Source of the DNA: Clostridium sp. CAG:575 | GTDB lineage: Bacteria > Bacillota > Clostridia > TANB77 > CAG-508 | Assembly: GCA_000435535.1 (NCBI GenBank) | Contig: FR884482.1 | Location: forward strand, 1 to 5,870 | Direction: 5' to 3' | DNA length: 5,870 nucleotides | In this document: one piece after another, positions 1 through 5,290 of the stretch | How positions within the stretch are numbered: the first letter of the stretch is position 1 | Layout of the letters: each line of letters opens with the position of its first letter | Translations under genes and position numbers: made by a program | Notes under the pieces: model-generated | Seen by the model: the letters and a program-made list of their open reading frames with translations, nothing else | What the model was told of the DNA's origin: nothing | The model's database searches: none

Positions 1-57
1 AAATAATAATAGTATAATTAATATTTTATTTTCTGTTTTTTTCCATATCTTACTCAT
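1..57 (-). CDS. N-terminus of a probable membrane protein (runs off the window)
   Basis: Reading leftward from an ATG at 57-55, nineteen codons stay open to the window edge and give MSKIWKKTENKILIILLLF. This is a short basic stretch followed by a hydrophobic run, as in an N-terminal signal anchor or signal peptide. The start is supported by an SD of sequence AAAGGAG (plus-strand 64-70) six bases upstream. The gene lies 24 bases after the stop of the 2H phosphoesterase-like gene on the same strand, so the two are probably co-transcribed. The function cannot be told from 19 residues. Confidence 0.6.
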   Translation of the reverse strand, partial: MSKIWKKTENKILIILLLF

Positions 58-81
58 TTATTACTCCTTTGATATTCCTTA

Positions 82-582
82 TTATTTTAAATTATATTCC
101 TTTATTAATTGCATATCTCTGTTATAAACCCATATATACTTTATCGTTGATATAAATGGATTAAATTTTTGGTTTGCTAACTGAATAGATTTATCCAATG
201 TATCGCTTGTACAAAGTGTAGCGTGAGGTATATATTTTCTTTCTCTTCTTTTTTCTAACATATAATTATTTAATTCTGTATTAAAATATTGTTTTAATTC
301 CATTAAAATTTCTTTATTATATGGTTCAATATATAATGTTTCATTATTACAAGTATTCAAATTTTTAAATTCTATATTAAAAGCGCTAATTTTTTCTACT
401 ATTACATCTAATTTATCAATAAATTCTTTTTCATTTTTACAATTATATAAATCAATAGTTATATGTGGCAACCAATTTCTTTCTCTATCTATAATCCTAT
501 TATTTTTTAAATAATCTTTAATACTTTGAATATAATATTTAGATTCAGTATCAAATCCATATTGTAATACATAATCGTACAT
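82..582 (-). CDS. 2H phosphoesterase superfamily protein (2'-5' RNA ligase-like)
   Basis: The 166-residue protein carries the two signature motifs of the 2H (LigT/2'-5' RNA ligase) superfamily: PHITI with H40 and T42, and PHATL with H120 and T122. They are 80 residues apart, as expected for the two lobes that form one active site. Family members cleave or join 2',5'- or 2',3'-cyclic phosphodiester bonds in RNA or small nucleotides; the substrate here is unknown. The length is close to bacterial LigT-like proteins (about 160-190 residues), so the gene looks intact. The ATG is preceded by AGGAGG six bases upstream, a near-ideal ribosome binding site. It is the first gene of a minus-strand pair with the partial membrane-protein gene. 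No signal peptide is visible, so it is probably cytoplasmic. The family call is firm but the substrate is not. Confidence 0.85.
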   Translation of the reverse strand: MYDYVLQYGFDTESKYYIQSIKDYLKNNRIIDRERNWLPHITIDLYNCKNEKEFIDKLDVIVEKISAFNIEFKNLNTCNNETLYIEPYNKEILMELKQYFNTELNNYMLEKRRERKYIPHATLCTSDTLDKSIQLANQKFNPFISTIKYIWVYNRDMQLIKEYNLK

Positions 583-624
583 AAAATACCTCCTGTAAAA
601 TTAACTAACAAAATTATACTATAA

Positions 625-653
625 ATTATAAAAAATTCCCATACTTCCTTGAA
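625..653 (-). promoter_or_regulatory. Possible minus-strand promoter of the 2H gene
   Basis: On the minus strand, TATAAT (plus-strand 625-630) lies 17 bases after TTCAAG (648-653), a weak -35 match. A second TATAAT (613-618) lies closer to the gene but has no good -35. Either would give a short leader before the AGGAGG site. This overlaps the opposing plus-strand promoter at 649-677, so the two divergent units may compete. Confidence 0.35.
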
Positions 654-667
654 AAAATATGGGAATT
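634..667 (-). terminator. Inverted repeat between divergent promoters; terminator-like on the minus strand
   Basis: AATTCCCATA (634-643) and TATGGGAATT (658-667) are perfect 10-base arms around a 14-base loop. On the minus strand the second arm runs straight into a row of six T, which is the form of an intrinsic terminator. No obvious gene to its right on that strand would need one. The repeat also covers both divergent promoters, so it may instead be a dyad operator. The sequence shows the symmetry; the role is inferred. Confidence 0.45.
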
Positions 668-677
668 ACTATATAAT
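649..677 (+). promoter_or_regulatory. Strong sigma-A promoter of the structured leader
   Basis: TTGAAA (649-654), a 17-base spacer and TATAAT (672-677) form a near-consensus vegetative promoter. Transcription is expected to start near A683/G684. The only downstream products are the structured leader with its terminator and, on readthrough, the small gene at 839. Confidence 0.8.
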
Positions 678-683
678 GTTTTA

Positions 684-798
684 GAAAGAGAGTGTTATAT
701 AGTTCGTAAGCTGTTGCTTAACCGCTCCAACGACGTTTCTGTTCGAATCAATAGAACAGATTGATACAAAAATCATTCATAAAATGGATGATTTTTTT
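684..798 (+). ncRNA. Structured leader RNA or small RNA ending at a terminator
   Basis: From the predicted start near 684 to the T-tract at 798 the transcript can form three hairpins. The first is TAAGC/GCTTA (707-711 and 716-720, loop TGTT). The second is TCTGTTC/GAACAGA (738-744 and 754-760, nine-base loop). The third is the terminator stem. The stretch between hairpins one and two (ACCGCTCCAACGACG) is the most GC-rich piece nearby, which hints at a selected sequence. No open frame with an SD lies inside. It could be a stand-alone small RNA, or a riboswitch or attenuator leader controlling the gene at 839. I do not recognise a known riboswitch consensus in it. Confidence 0.55.
770..798 (+). 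terminator. Intrinsic terminator in the leader
   Basis: AAATCATTCAT (770-780) pairs with ATGGATGATTT (784-794) with one G-U pair and a three-base loop, and is followed at once by T792-T798. It should stop most transcripts from the promoter at 649-677 before they reach the gene at 839, unless the alternative pairing with 811-819 prevents it. Confidence 0.75.
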
Positions 799-810
799 GT
801 TTGCAAAAAA

Positions 811-832
811 TATCATCCAAGAAAGGATGGTA
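811..832 (+). promoter_or_regulatory. SD-sequestering hairpin and possible antiterminator strand
   Basis: TATCATCC (811-818) pairs with GGATGGTA (825-832), with one G-U pair and loop AAGAAA. This buries the only candidate SD of the gene at 839. The same left arm, extended as ATCATCCA (812-819), is perfectly complementary to TGGATGAT (785-792), the 3' arm of the terminator. The terminator, an antiterminator and the SD-hiding helix are therefore mutually linked pairings. The pairings are read from sequence; the switching is inferred. Confidence 0.5.
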
Positions 833-838
833 TCTGTA

Positions 839-1108
839 ATGAAGATAATTAAACAAGAAATACAATTTGAGGAAAATTTAAAACAAAGGCTAGAATTTAT
901 ATGTGAGTTTTCAAAAGTTAATCCTACTTTTATAAAAGGTAGTATTAGAAAAATTGAAAAGACTAATTTCTCATATATTGAGCCACATAAAGTAATTGTT
1001 AAAAATACTACTTTGTTAGTTTTCAATTATTCAAATGATGTTTATATTTCCAATTTATCTAAAAAGATTAAATTATCAGAATTAGAAACATATTTGAAAA
1101 GTATATAA
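839..1108 (+). CDS. Small protein of unknown function behind a structured leader
   Basis: The 89-residue protein begins MKIIKQEIQFEENLKQRL and ends LSELETYLKSI. I do not recognise its family. It is soluble-looking, mixed helix and strand in character, rich in lysine, isoleucine and glutamate, with no membrane segment or clear metal or catalytic motif. The frame stays open upstream to about 761, but that stretch lies inside the terminator and no SD precedes it. The ATG at 839, with AAAGGATGG eight bases upstream, is therefore the better start. Its expression is probably controlled by the leader, because the promoter at 649-677 is followed by a terminator and then by a hairpin covering this SD. 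A weak TCGGA/TCCGA hairpin (1130-1145) and the long inverted repeat at 1164-1199 follow the stop. Confidence 0.6.
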   Translation: MKIIKQEIQFEENLKQRLEFICEFSKVNPTFIKGSIRKIEKTNFSYIEPHKVIVKNTTLLVFNYSNDVYISNLSKKIKLSELETYLKSI

Positions 1109-1163
1109 TTTGATTGGTGTCAAGAAGTTTCGGAAAATAATCCGATAATATAATAATTTTTAC

Positions 1164-1199
1164 GAAACATAAAGATAATATTAGTTATCTTTATGTTTC
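1164..1199. repeat. Perfect 15-bp inverted repeat between convergent genes
   Basis: GAAACATAAAGATAA (1164-1178) and TTATCTTTATGTTTC (1185-1199) are perfect arms around the loop TATTAG. They lie between the plus-strand gene ending at 1108 and the minus-strand transposase remnant ending at 1259. That position suits a bidirectional terminator, but neither side has an uninterrupted T-tract. It could also be a remnant of mobile-element DNA. Confidence 0.6.
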
Positions 1200-1258
1200 A
1201 TTATATATTTATAACAAGTTAAAAATTGTGATAAATAGCATTTAATGCAGTATAAGTA

Positions 1259-1993
1259 TCAGTTTCTTAGACCATAATTTATAACAGGCACATTATGAAT
1301 TTTATCAGGAGCAAATATCTCATAATTATAAGTATTTTCATTAAGTATTACAGTTTGTTTTTTATAATAAGTATTTAAATATAATTTAAAGATATTTATA
1401 TTGTTATGTTTGTAATCATTTAATTTTAAATATTTGTCTATTCTTTTTCTAGAAAAGCCCTTAGGTCTTGAAGAGAAAAAAGATGCAATTAAATGTGATA
1501 TATGGCTTTCCATAGATGAACCAATATTTAAATTCAACATAGATTTGATATTTGAATAATTATTAATTATATATTTAAGTTTTTTATTAATAATATCTTT
1601 ACGTTTTGGATTATTATTTATAATGGTATTAACAGCGTCAATAAAATAATATTTAGGCTTTGTATTAAAAATATGTAAAAGATAATATCTTTCATTGGAA
1701 TCAGTAGTAATATGATGAATAGCTTGTTTAAAATGAAATTCATACAAATAAAATTTAACAGAATTATTAGTGTCAAGTTTTAATTCAGAAATATCAGATT
1801 TAATCCAAGAGCCATCATCAGCTAAAAGACATATATTTTTAATTTTAGAAAAATCATATTTCATAGTAATAAAATCCATAAATTTAGGCCAGGCTTTAGA
1901 AGAACAACAAGAAAACACAGAGTGATTCACTAATTGACGTCTATTTTTACAAATATCTTTTATATCTTCAAAAGTAACGAAACATTTAACCAT
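1259..1993 (-). pseudogene. ISLre2/UPF0236-like transposase, N-terminally truncated
   Basis: From the first ATG this is 244 residues, roughly the C-terminal half of a family whose members usually exceed 400. Recognisable family features, in order, are ADDGSWIK (58-65), YLYEFHFKQAIHHI (82-95, matching the family pattern of an acidic residue before F-H and a K two or three residues on), GSSMESHISHLIA (158-170) and SRPKGFS (175-181). In the family these include the acidic residues of the DDE-type centre. The frame stays open without a stop upstream to about 2116, including the codons for YDPIGAQNINKDI, but no SD or start with the normal N-terminal domain is present. The amino-terminal half and that end of the element are gone. 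It overlaps an open remnant on the opposite strand at 2026-2265. It is presumably inactive. Confidence 0.7.
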
Positions 1994-2025
1994 AATATCT
2001 TTATTAATATTTTGAGCACCAATAG

Positions 2026-2265
2026 GGTCATAATGATTACTTTTTAGCTTGTTTCGTTGAATTAGCCAAAAAGAATATAAATTCAGAAGTAAACATTTTT
2101 CAAAATAAGATTTGTATTAGATTACACGATAAAGACTTTTTAGACTTTAATATAAAAAGTGAACTTGATGAAGAAAATATTATTAATAGTTGCAATTCTA
2201 TTATAGCTACAATCAACACAAATAAATTTATTATTGAAGAGCTTAAAGCCAATAATATATATTAA
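2026..2265 (+). pseudogene. 5'-truncated gene remnant of unknown family
   Basis: An open frame runs from just after TAG 2023-2025 to TAA 2263-2265 with no plausible start codon and no SD. It reads as real coding sequence, for example FVELAKKNINSEV near its start and LHDKDFLDFNIKSELDEENI in the middle, ending EELKANNIY. The mix of acidic, lysine and hydrophobic residues is unlike a shadow frame. Its beginning meets the truncated transposase fragment around 2026-2060, so the gene was probably cut by insertion or deletion there. It is followed six bases later by a strong hairpin terminator. I do not recognise the protein. Confidence 0.45.
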
Positions 2266-2270
2266 AAAAT

Positions 2271-2316
2271 AAAATAGCATTGTTGTACTTGGAAAAAGTA
2301 TCGACAATGCTATTTT
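2271..2316. terminator. Bidirectional intrinsic terminator between convergent remnants
   Basis: AAAATAGCATTGT (2271-2283) and ACAATGCTATTTT (2304-2316) form a perfect 13-bp stem, extended inward by TACTT/AAGTA (2286-2290 and 2296-2300). The A/T ends give a T-run on each strand. It sits between the stop of the plus-strand remnant (2265) and the stop of the minus-strand gene (2318), so it would serve both. Confidence 0.8.
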
Positions 2317-2317
2317 A

Positions 2318-2810
2318 TTATTCTGGTATACCATATGCTTCAATTTCAGAAGAAAAGTCATTTCCTACAAATGGAGTTGAAAGTTTTACTCTTATTGTTT
2401 CCATAAAACTAAAATAACCATATTCTAATTCTACATCCTCATAATATGTTTCACTTGTACCTATAACTTCATTAGTACTTTCTTTATAAATTGTACAAAT
2501 AATTTTTACTACTTTATATTTCTCAACTGTATCTTTTTTATAATGCCCCAAATGTACGCTTACATGCAACATTAGAATCAACATTTGTACTATTTGAACA
2601 CCCAACTTCTTTCCAATCAGCATTTGCATATTTACTTGCTATTGATGAATTTTCAGTATTAGTAGTATTTGTTGAATTATTATCATTATTATTGAATAAC
2701 ATACCTGAGCATAGAATTATAACAGCAATTACTAAAAGCACTATATATAAAGTTTTATTTAGTTCTTTTCCTAGTACTATTTCTTCTAATTTATTCTTAC
2801 AGAACAACAT
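2318..2810 (-). pseudogene. Frameshifted membrane-anchored extracellular protein (FxLYD-like C-terminal half)
   Basis: Two overlapping minus-strand frames make sense only as one protein. The first (2810 to 2538) has a membrane segment at residues 21-39 (LYIVLLVIAVIILCSGMLF), an Asn/Thr/Ser-rich linker, then KEVGCSNSTNVDSNVACKRTFG. It ends soon after at a stop. The second frame (usable from about 2546 down to 2318) continues HYKKDTVEKYKVVKI and a beta-rich tail containing CTIYKESTNEVIGTS and SETYYEDVELEYGYFSF. The tail resembles FxLYD-type small beta domains exposed outside the cell. Removing one G from GGGG (plus-strand CCCC 2546-2549) restores a single frame. The ATG at 2810 has no SD, so the 5' end is probably also lost. 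It may be a true pseudogene, a programmed +1 shift or a sequencing error. Confidence 0.55.
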
Positions 2811-2822
2811 TATAATTGCATA

Positions 2823-3212
2823 TTGTATTATCACCCACAACACTTACTTGCAGAAAGAGATATTGAAAGAGAAAAATTAACTGAATATCAGATGTATAAA
2901 GATGTTTTACTAAGACTTTGGACTATGAAAAGTAAAGAAGAAAAACAATCTTTTATATCTAAATTTATTGAAACTGCAACATTAAAGAAAGATGAAGAAG
3001 GTAATTTTGATATAGATAAAATCAATTTTATAAGTAGTTTTGTTGAACAGATAAACAAGCTATATGATAAAGGTGTTGTAGATTTTCCTACTATGCTAGA
3101 AAGAAATGGAAAATTTGAAGTACAAAAAGAAAATTGTTCTCTTAAAAATCAAATAGAACTTAAAGATGCGGCTATTAAAGGTCTAAAGGAGAATTTATAC
3201 TATGAAAAATGA
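2823..3212 (+). pseudogene. C-terminal fragment of a large serine recombinase-like protein
   Basis: The frame, open from 2790 and with residues that look coherent from about 2823, lacks a proper start and SD. Its lysine-rich helical segment EYQMYKDVLLRLWTMKSKEE, followed by KQSFISKFIET, an acidic turn, DKINFISSFVEQ and LYDKGVVDF, resembles the region after the coiled coil of large serine recombinases in clostridial phages and integrative elements. The N-terminal resolvase catalytic domain is entirely missing, so it cannot recombine DNA. Its 5' end abuts, head to head, the 5' end of the minus-strand frameshifted gene. Its last codons overlap a 13-codon frame at 3202. I base the family on remembered similarity, not on a search. 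A helical phage protein is the alternative. Confidence 0.5.
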
Positions 3213-3243
3213 AAATAAAAAATCATTGAAAAAAAGTAAATAG
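3202..3243 (+). CDS. 13-codon lysine-rich stub overlapping the recombinase remnant
   Basis: ATG 3202 overlaps the preceding stop (3210-3212) and has the SD AAAGGAG (3185-3191) ten bases upstream. It encodes MKNENKKSLKKSK and stops at TAG 3241-3243. The good SD and coupled start suggest it was once the beginning of a longer downstream gene in the recombinase operon, now cut off. The promoter of the next gene lies inside it (-35 at 3226, -10 at 3248). It might be a real micropeptide, but a gene stub is likelier. Confidence 0.3.
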   Translation: MKNENKKSLKKSK

Positions 3244-3253
3244 ATGGTATAAT
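3226..3253 (+). promoter_or_regulatory. Promoter of the HopA1-like gene pair
   Basis: TTGAAA (3226-3231), a 16-base spacer and an extended -10 element TGGTATAAT (3245-3253) give a strong vegetative promoter. The start is expected near 3260, leaving a leader of about 30 bases before ATG 3290. No dyad operator or terminator intervenes, so expression may be constitutive. Confidence 0.7.
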
Positions 3254-3289
3254 ATATATAGAAAATTAATTTGAAATGGTGATATTAAT

Positions 3290-4504
3290 ATGATTAGTAA
3301 AATATTAGAAGAAGTTAAAAGTCCTTTTACAGATGAGCTAATACACGATTTAATTGAGAAATATATTACTTGTGGATGTGACGATAATTTATTTTATAAT
3401 GAAATTAATCAATTGGATAATACTGATAAAAGTTCATACTCTCCACACACAGAAGCATTAATTAGTCAAATATATTCTCAAGGGATTTCTAAAAGTGAAT
3501 TATGGAATTATCCTGATAAAGATAATGTACAATTAGTTTATGATAGAAATAGTAGTTGGGTAATTTTATATTCCGAAGATGATCCTATGAAAGATAAACA
3601 AAGAACTCCTGATAATCGAAATCCTTTAGTATATAGAATATATTTAAATCTAAAGGATAAAGAAAAAACTGAATTTATACAAAACTATATAAAAAGATTT
3701 CATAAATCTAAAATACCATTTGAACTTAAATTCAGCCAAGATGATACAAGATTAGACCAAATAGTAATATTATCAAGAAGTGAAAACTTTGAAGAAAACG
3801 CTTTAGCAGTTGAAGAATTAACAAAAGATATGAAATTAGGAGATTTACCTGTTCTTATAGGAGAATATAAAAATGGAATAGGAATAGCAGAAGAATATCA
3901 TAATAGACTATATAGTCCTACAAAGGTAAAGTTAGCACTTGTTAGAAGTGCAGTCAAGAAATATTTATGTGATCACATAGATGAATTTGAAAGTCAATTA
4001 TCAGATGAAGAAAGGAAAAAAATAAATGAATATATAGATGAGTTTAATTATTTATATGAATCTGAAAAAGAAGATATTGAAGAATTTGGCGATGAATATG
4101 AAGATTTAAGCAAAACCTATTATCAAGAAAAAAGTACTATTGATTGTGCAAAAGAACATATAGAAAATGACCATGATGCATATGTATGTGGAACAGGTCT
4201 GCTAGATTTAGGTAATGCAATAAAACAAATATATTCAAATAGTCCAGAGCAATTTATTAGTGAAATTTCTCAAAATTATCAAATGATTGGAACACAAGTA
4301 TGGGGATTTGCACTAGATTTTGTTTTTTCAAATGAAACAGAAAGAACATTTTTAAACTCAAAAGAAAATGTAATACTTTTATCATCAGAACAAATTGGTT
4401 CTGAATTGGAAGAAATATCAAGAAAAGGATTAACAGATAGTGTTCAGGCAGATTTAGTTTCAATGGTAAAAGAAAAAGATAAACAAAATGAAATAGAACA
4501 ATAG
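3290..4504 (+). CDS. 404-residue protein with a HopA1-like middle domain, function unknown
   Basis: The start is supported by GGTGA seven bases before ATG 3290. Residues 114-226 follow the pattern I associate with the HopA1-like fold: VYRIYLNLK (114-122), PFELK (143-147), RLDQIVIL (154-161), then LPVLIGEYKNGIGIAEE (186-202, equivalent to the family's G-hydrophobic-G-hydrophobic-AEE strand) and SPTKVKLALVRSAV (209-222). HopA1-like domains occur in plant-pathogen effectors and in proteins of lanthipeptide clusters, where binding or chaperone roles are proposed; none is assured here. Residues 228-290 are strongly acidic and probably coiled or helical. The C-terminal part (291-404) has a GTGLLDLGNAIKQ segment and a charged tail. 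There is no signal peptide or membrane helix, so it is probably cytoplasmic. It is the first gene of a two-gene unit, with 27 bases to the next start. The assignment rests on pattern memory only. Confidence 0.6.
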   Translation: MISKILEEVKSPFTDELIHDLIEKYITCGCDDNLFYNEINQLDNTDKSSYSPHTEALISQIYSQGISKSELWNYPDKDNVQLVYDRNSSWVILYSEDDPMKDKQRTPDNRNPLVYRIYLNLKDKEKTEFIQNYIKRFHKSKIPFELKFSQDDTRLDQIVILSRSENFEENALAVEELTKDMKLGDLPVLIGEYKNGIGIAEEYHNRLYSPTKVKLALVRSAVKKYLCDHIDEFESQLSDEERKKINEYIDEFNYLYESEKEDIEEFGDEYEDLSKTYYQEKSTIDCAKEHIENDHDAYVCGTGLLDLGNAIKQIYSNSPEQFISEISQNYQMIGTQVWGFALDFVFSNETERTFLNSKENVILLSSEQIGSELEEISRKGLTDSVQADLVSMVKEKDKQNEIEQ

Positions 4505-4531
4505 AATAAAATAAACGAAAGAAGGTTTATA

Positions 4532-4978
4532 ATGGTAAGTTATGAATATAGTATAGCCTTTTCAGAGACATTAGATATATTAGACCATACAAAAAAAGAA
4601 GATGTTGAAAAAATACCTATTAAATTTTTAGATTTTTTAAGAATAAATGCATTAAAAAATTATGAGTCAAAATTAGGTTTTAATAAATCTATGGCAGATA
4701 TGAATTTAAGTGAAAAAACAATAGGTATTTTATCAATTATACATAAAAAATATTGGTGCAATGCTGAACAAAGAAAAGCTTTTGAAGAGAAATTAAAACA
4801 AAATGAACTAGCATATCAAAAGCAATTAAGTGAAAAATATAATACTGAAAAACTATTCAAAAATAAGAAATTAGATAAGACTAAAAGTGAAGATATTACT
4901 GATTTAATTGCATATGAAAAGCCAAAATGGTACAAAAAGATATTTGAGAAAATTTTGTGTTTTTTCAATAAAACATAA
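4532..4978 (+). CDS. Conserved small lysine-rich protein of unknown function
   Basis: The 148-residue protein starts at an ATG with AGAAGG six bases upstream, 27 bases after the HopA1-like gene, so the two are likely co-transcribed. Visible parts are an N-terminal helical block with ETLDILDHTKKEDVEKIP (12-29) and FLDFLRINALKN (32-43). Next comes NLSEKTIGILSIIHKKYWC (58-76), then a charged coiled stretch (77-112), a low-complexity linker, and an amphipathic C-terminal helix PKWYKKIFEKILCFF (131-145) that could touch a membrane. Proteins of this plan (an EILDH-like start, a KYWC motif and a basic amphipathic tail) are familiar to me as uncharacterised proteins of AT-rich Firmicutes. I know no function for them. 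No terminator directly follows; the strong hairpin at 5035-5085 lies downstream. Confidence 0.7.
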   Translation: MVSYEYSIAFSETLDILDHTKKEDVEKIPIKFLDFLRINALKNYESKLGFNKSMADMNLSEKTIGILSIIHKKYWCNAEQRKAFEEKLKQNELAYQKQLSEKYNTEKLFKNKKLDKTKSEDITDLIAYEKPKWYKKIFEKILCFFNKT

Positions 4979-5034
4979 TATATCACTTGCAATAATTATA
5001 GTAATATAAATTTAATAAATCGAATTATATAATA

Positions 5035-5085
5035 GAGCTTGAAATAGAGTATGTCATTTTTCGCATACCTGTTTCGAAATCGCTC
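5035..5085 (+). ncRNA. Strong hairpin between the gene pair and a hydrophobic micropeptide
   Basis: GAAATAG-A-GTATG (5041-5053) pairs with CATAC-CTGTTTC (5064-5075), with one U-G pair and a single bulged A. The stem extends by TT 5039-5040 with GA 5076-5077, and outside that by GAGC 5035-5038 with GCTC 5082-5085. The loop is TCATTTTTCG. No T-tract follows, so it is not a standard terminator. A TATAAT at 5028-5033 lies just before it but has no clear -35. It may be a 3' UTR element, an mRNA leader structure for the peptide at 5116, or a small RNA. Confidence 0.45.
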
Positions 5086-5115
5086 CATAAGATAAAAAGA
5101 AAGAAATAAATAAAA

Positions 5116-5205
5116 ATGAGAAGACTATTTAGGGTAAGTTTTGATATATTAATGACATCAATAGTCCCAATACTATTTTGGTTTTTGTTAGGTATTTTAT
5201 ACTAA
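5116..5205 (+). CDS. 29-residue hydrophobic micropeptide
   Basis: The frame encodes a basic N-terminus (MRRLFR) followed by VSFDILMTS and a membrane-spanning run IVPILFWFLLGILY, then TAA. This arrangement of a short positive head and one hydrophobic helix is typical of small single-pass membrane peptides, including type I toxin-antitoxin toxins and small regulators of membrane proteins. The SD is poor (AAAGAAAG about nine bases upstream), which is common where translation is kept low. It sits 30 bases after the strong hairpin at 5035-5085. I do not recognise a specific family. Its small size means the open frame alone is weak evidence; the composition is what supports it. Confidence 0.45.
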   Translation: MRRLFRVSFDILMTSIVPILFWFLLGILY

Positions 5206-5255
5206 AATAATTTATAGGAAATATAAAAATACAACTTTGAAACATAAATCATAAA

Positions 5256-5284
5256 TTGACATTTTATGTAAAATAAACTATAAT
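5256..5284 (+). promoter_or_regulatory. Consensus sigma-A promoter
   Basis: TTGACA (5256-5261), exactly 17 bases, and TATAAT (5279-5284) match the vegetative consensus at all twelve positions. Transcription should start around A5291, giving a leader of about 87 bases before ATG 5378. So strong a promoter before a single small gene suggests control through the leader. Confidence 0.9.
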
Positions 5285-5290
5285 ATATTT

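Noticed and set aside
700..765. TTCGAATC (743-749 region) recalls the T-loop of a tRNA.
   Set aside because: The flanking bases do not form a 5-bp T-stem, and no acceptor or anticodon arm can be built around it; the local pairing is a different 7-bp hairpin.
761..838. N-terminal extension of the 839 gene from a TTG at 761.
   Set aside because: The extension runs through the terminator hairpin and has no SD; ATG 839 has one.
785..853. 22-codon frame from ATG 785 overlapping the leader end.
   Set aside because: It has no SD and its start is inside the terminator stem; coding potential cannot be supported.
748..1026. Open frame on the minus strand inside the leader and the 839 gene.
   Set aside because: It is antisense to the better-supported plus-strand gene, has no SD and covers the terminator.
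1162..2057. ACGAAACA (1162-1169) and TGTTTCGT (2050-2057) as terminal inverted repeats of the transposase fragment.
   Set aside because: Eight bases are easily found by chance, and the right end cuts the transposase mid-gene, so it cannot be the true element end.
2140..2361. Minus-strand open frame over the remnant and the terminator.
   Set aside because: It is a shadow of the plus-strand remnant and runs through the 13-bp terminator stem.
2692..2880. Plus-strand open frame over the membrane gene.
   Set aside because: It is antisense to the membrane-segment coding region, with no SD and no coherent protein.
4257..4463. Minus-strand hydrophobic open frame inside the HopA1-like gene.
   Set aside because: It is antisense to a well-supported gene; the hydrophobic look comes from AT-rich reverse codons.
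724..5087. The 7-mer CGCTCCA occurs in both the 684 leader and the 5035 hairpin region.
   Set aside because: The match is too short and lies in different structural positions, so shared ancestry is not supported.
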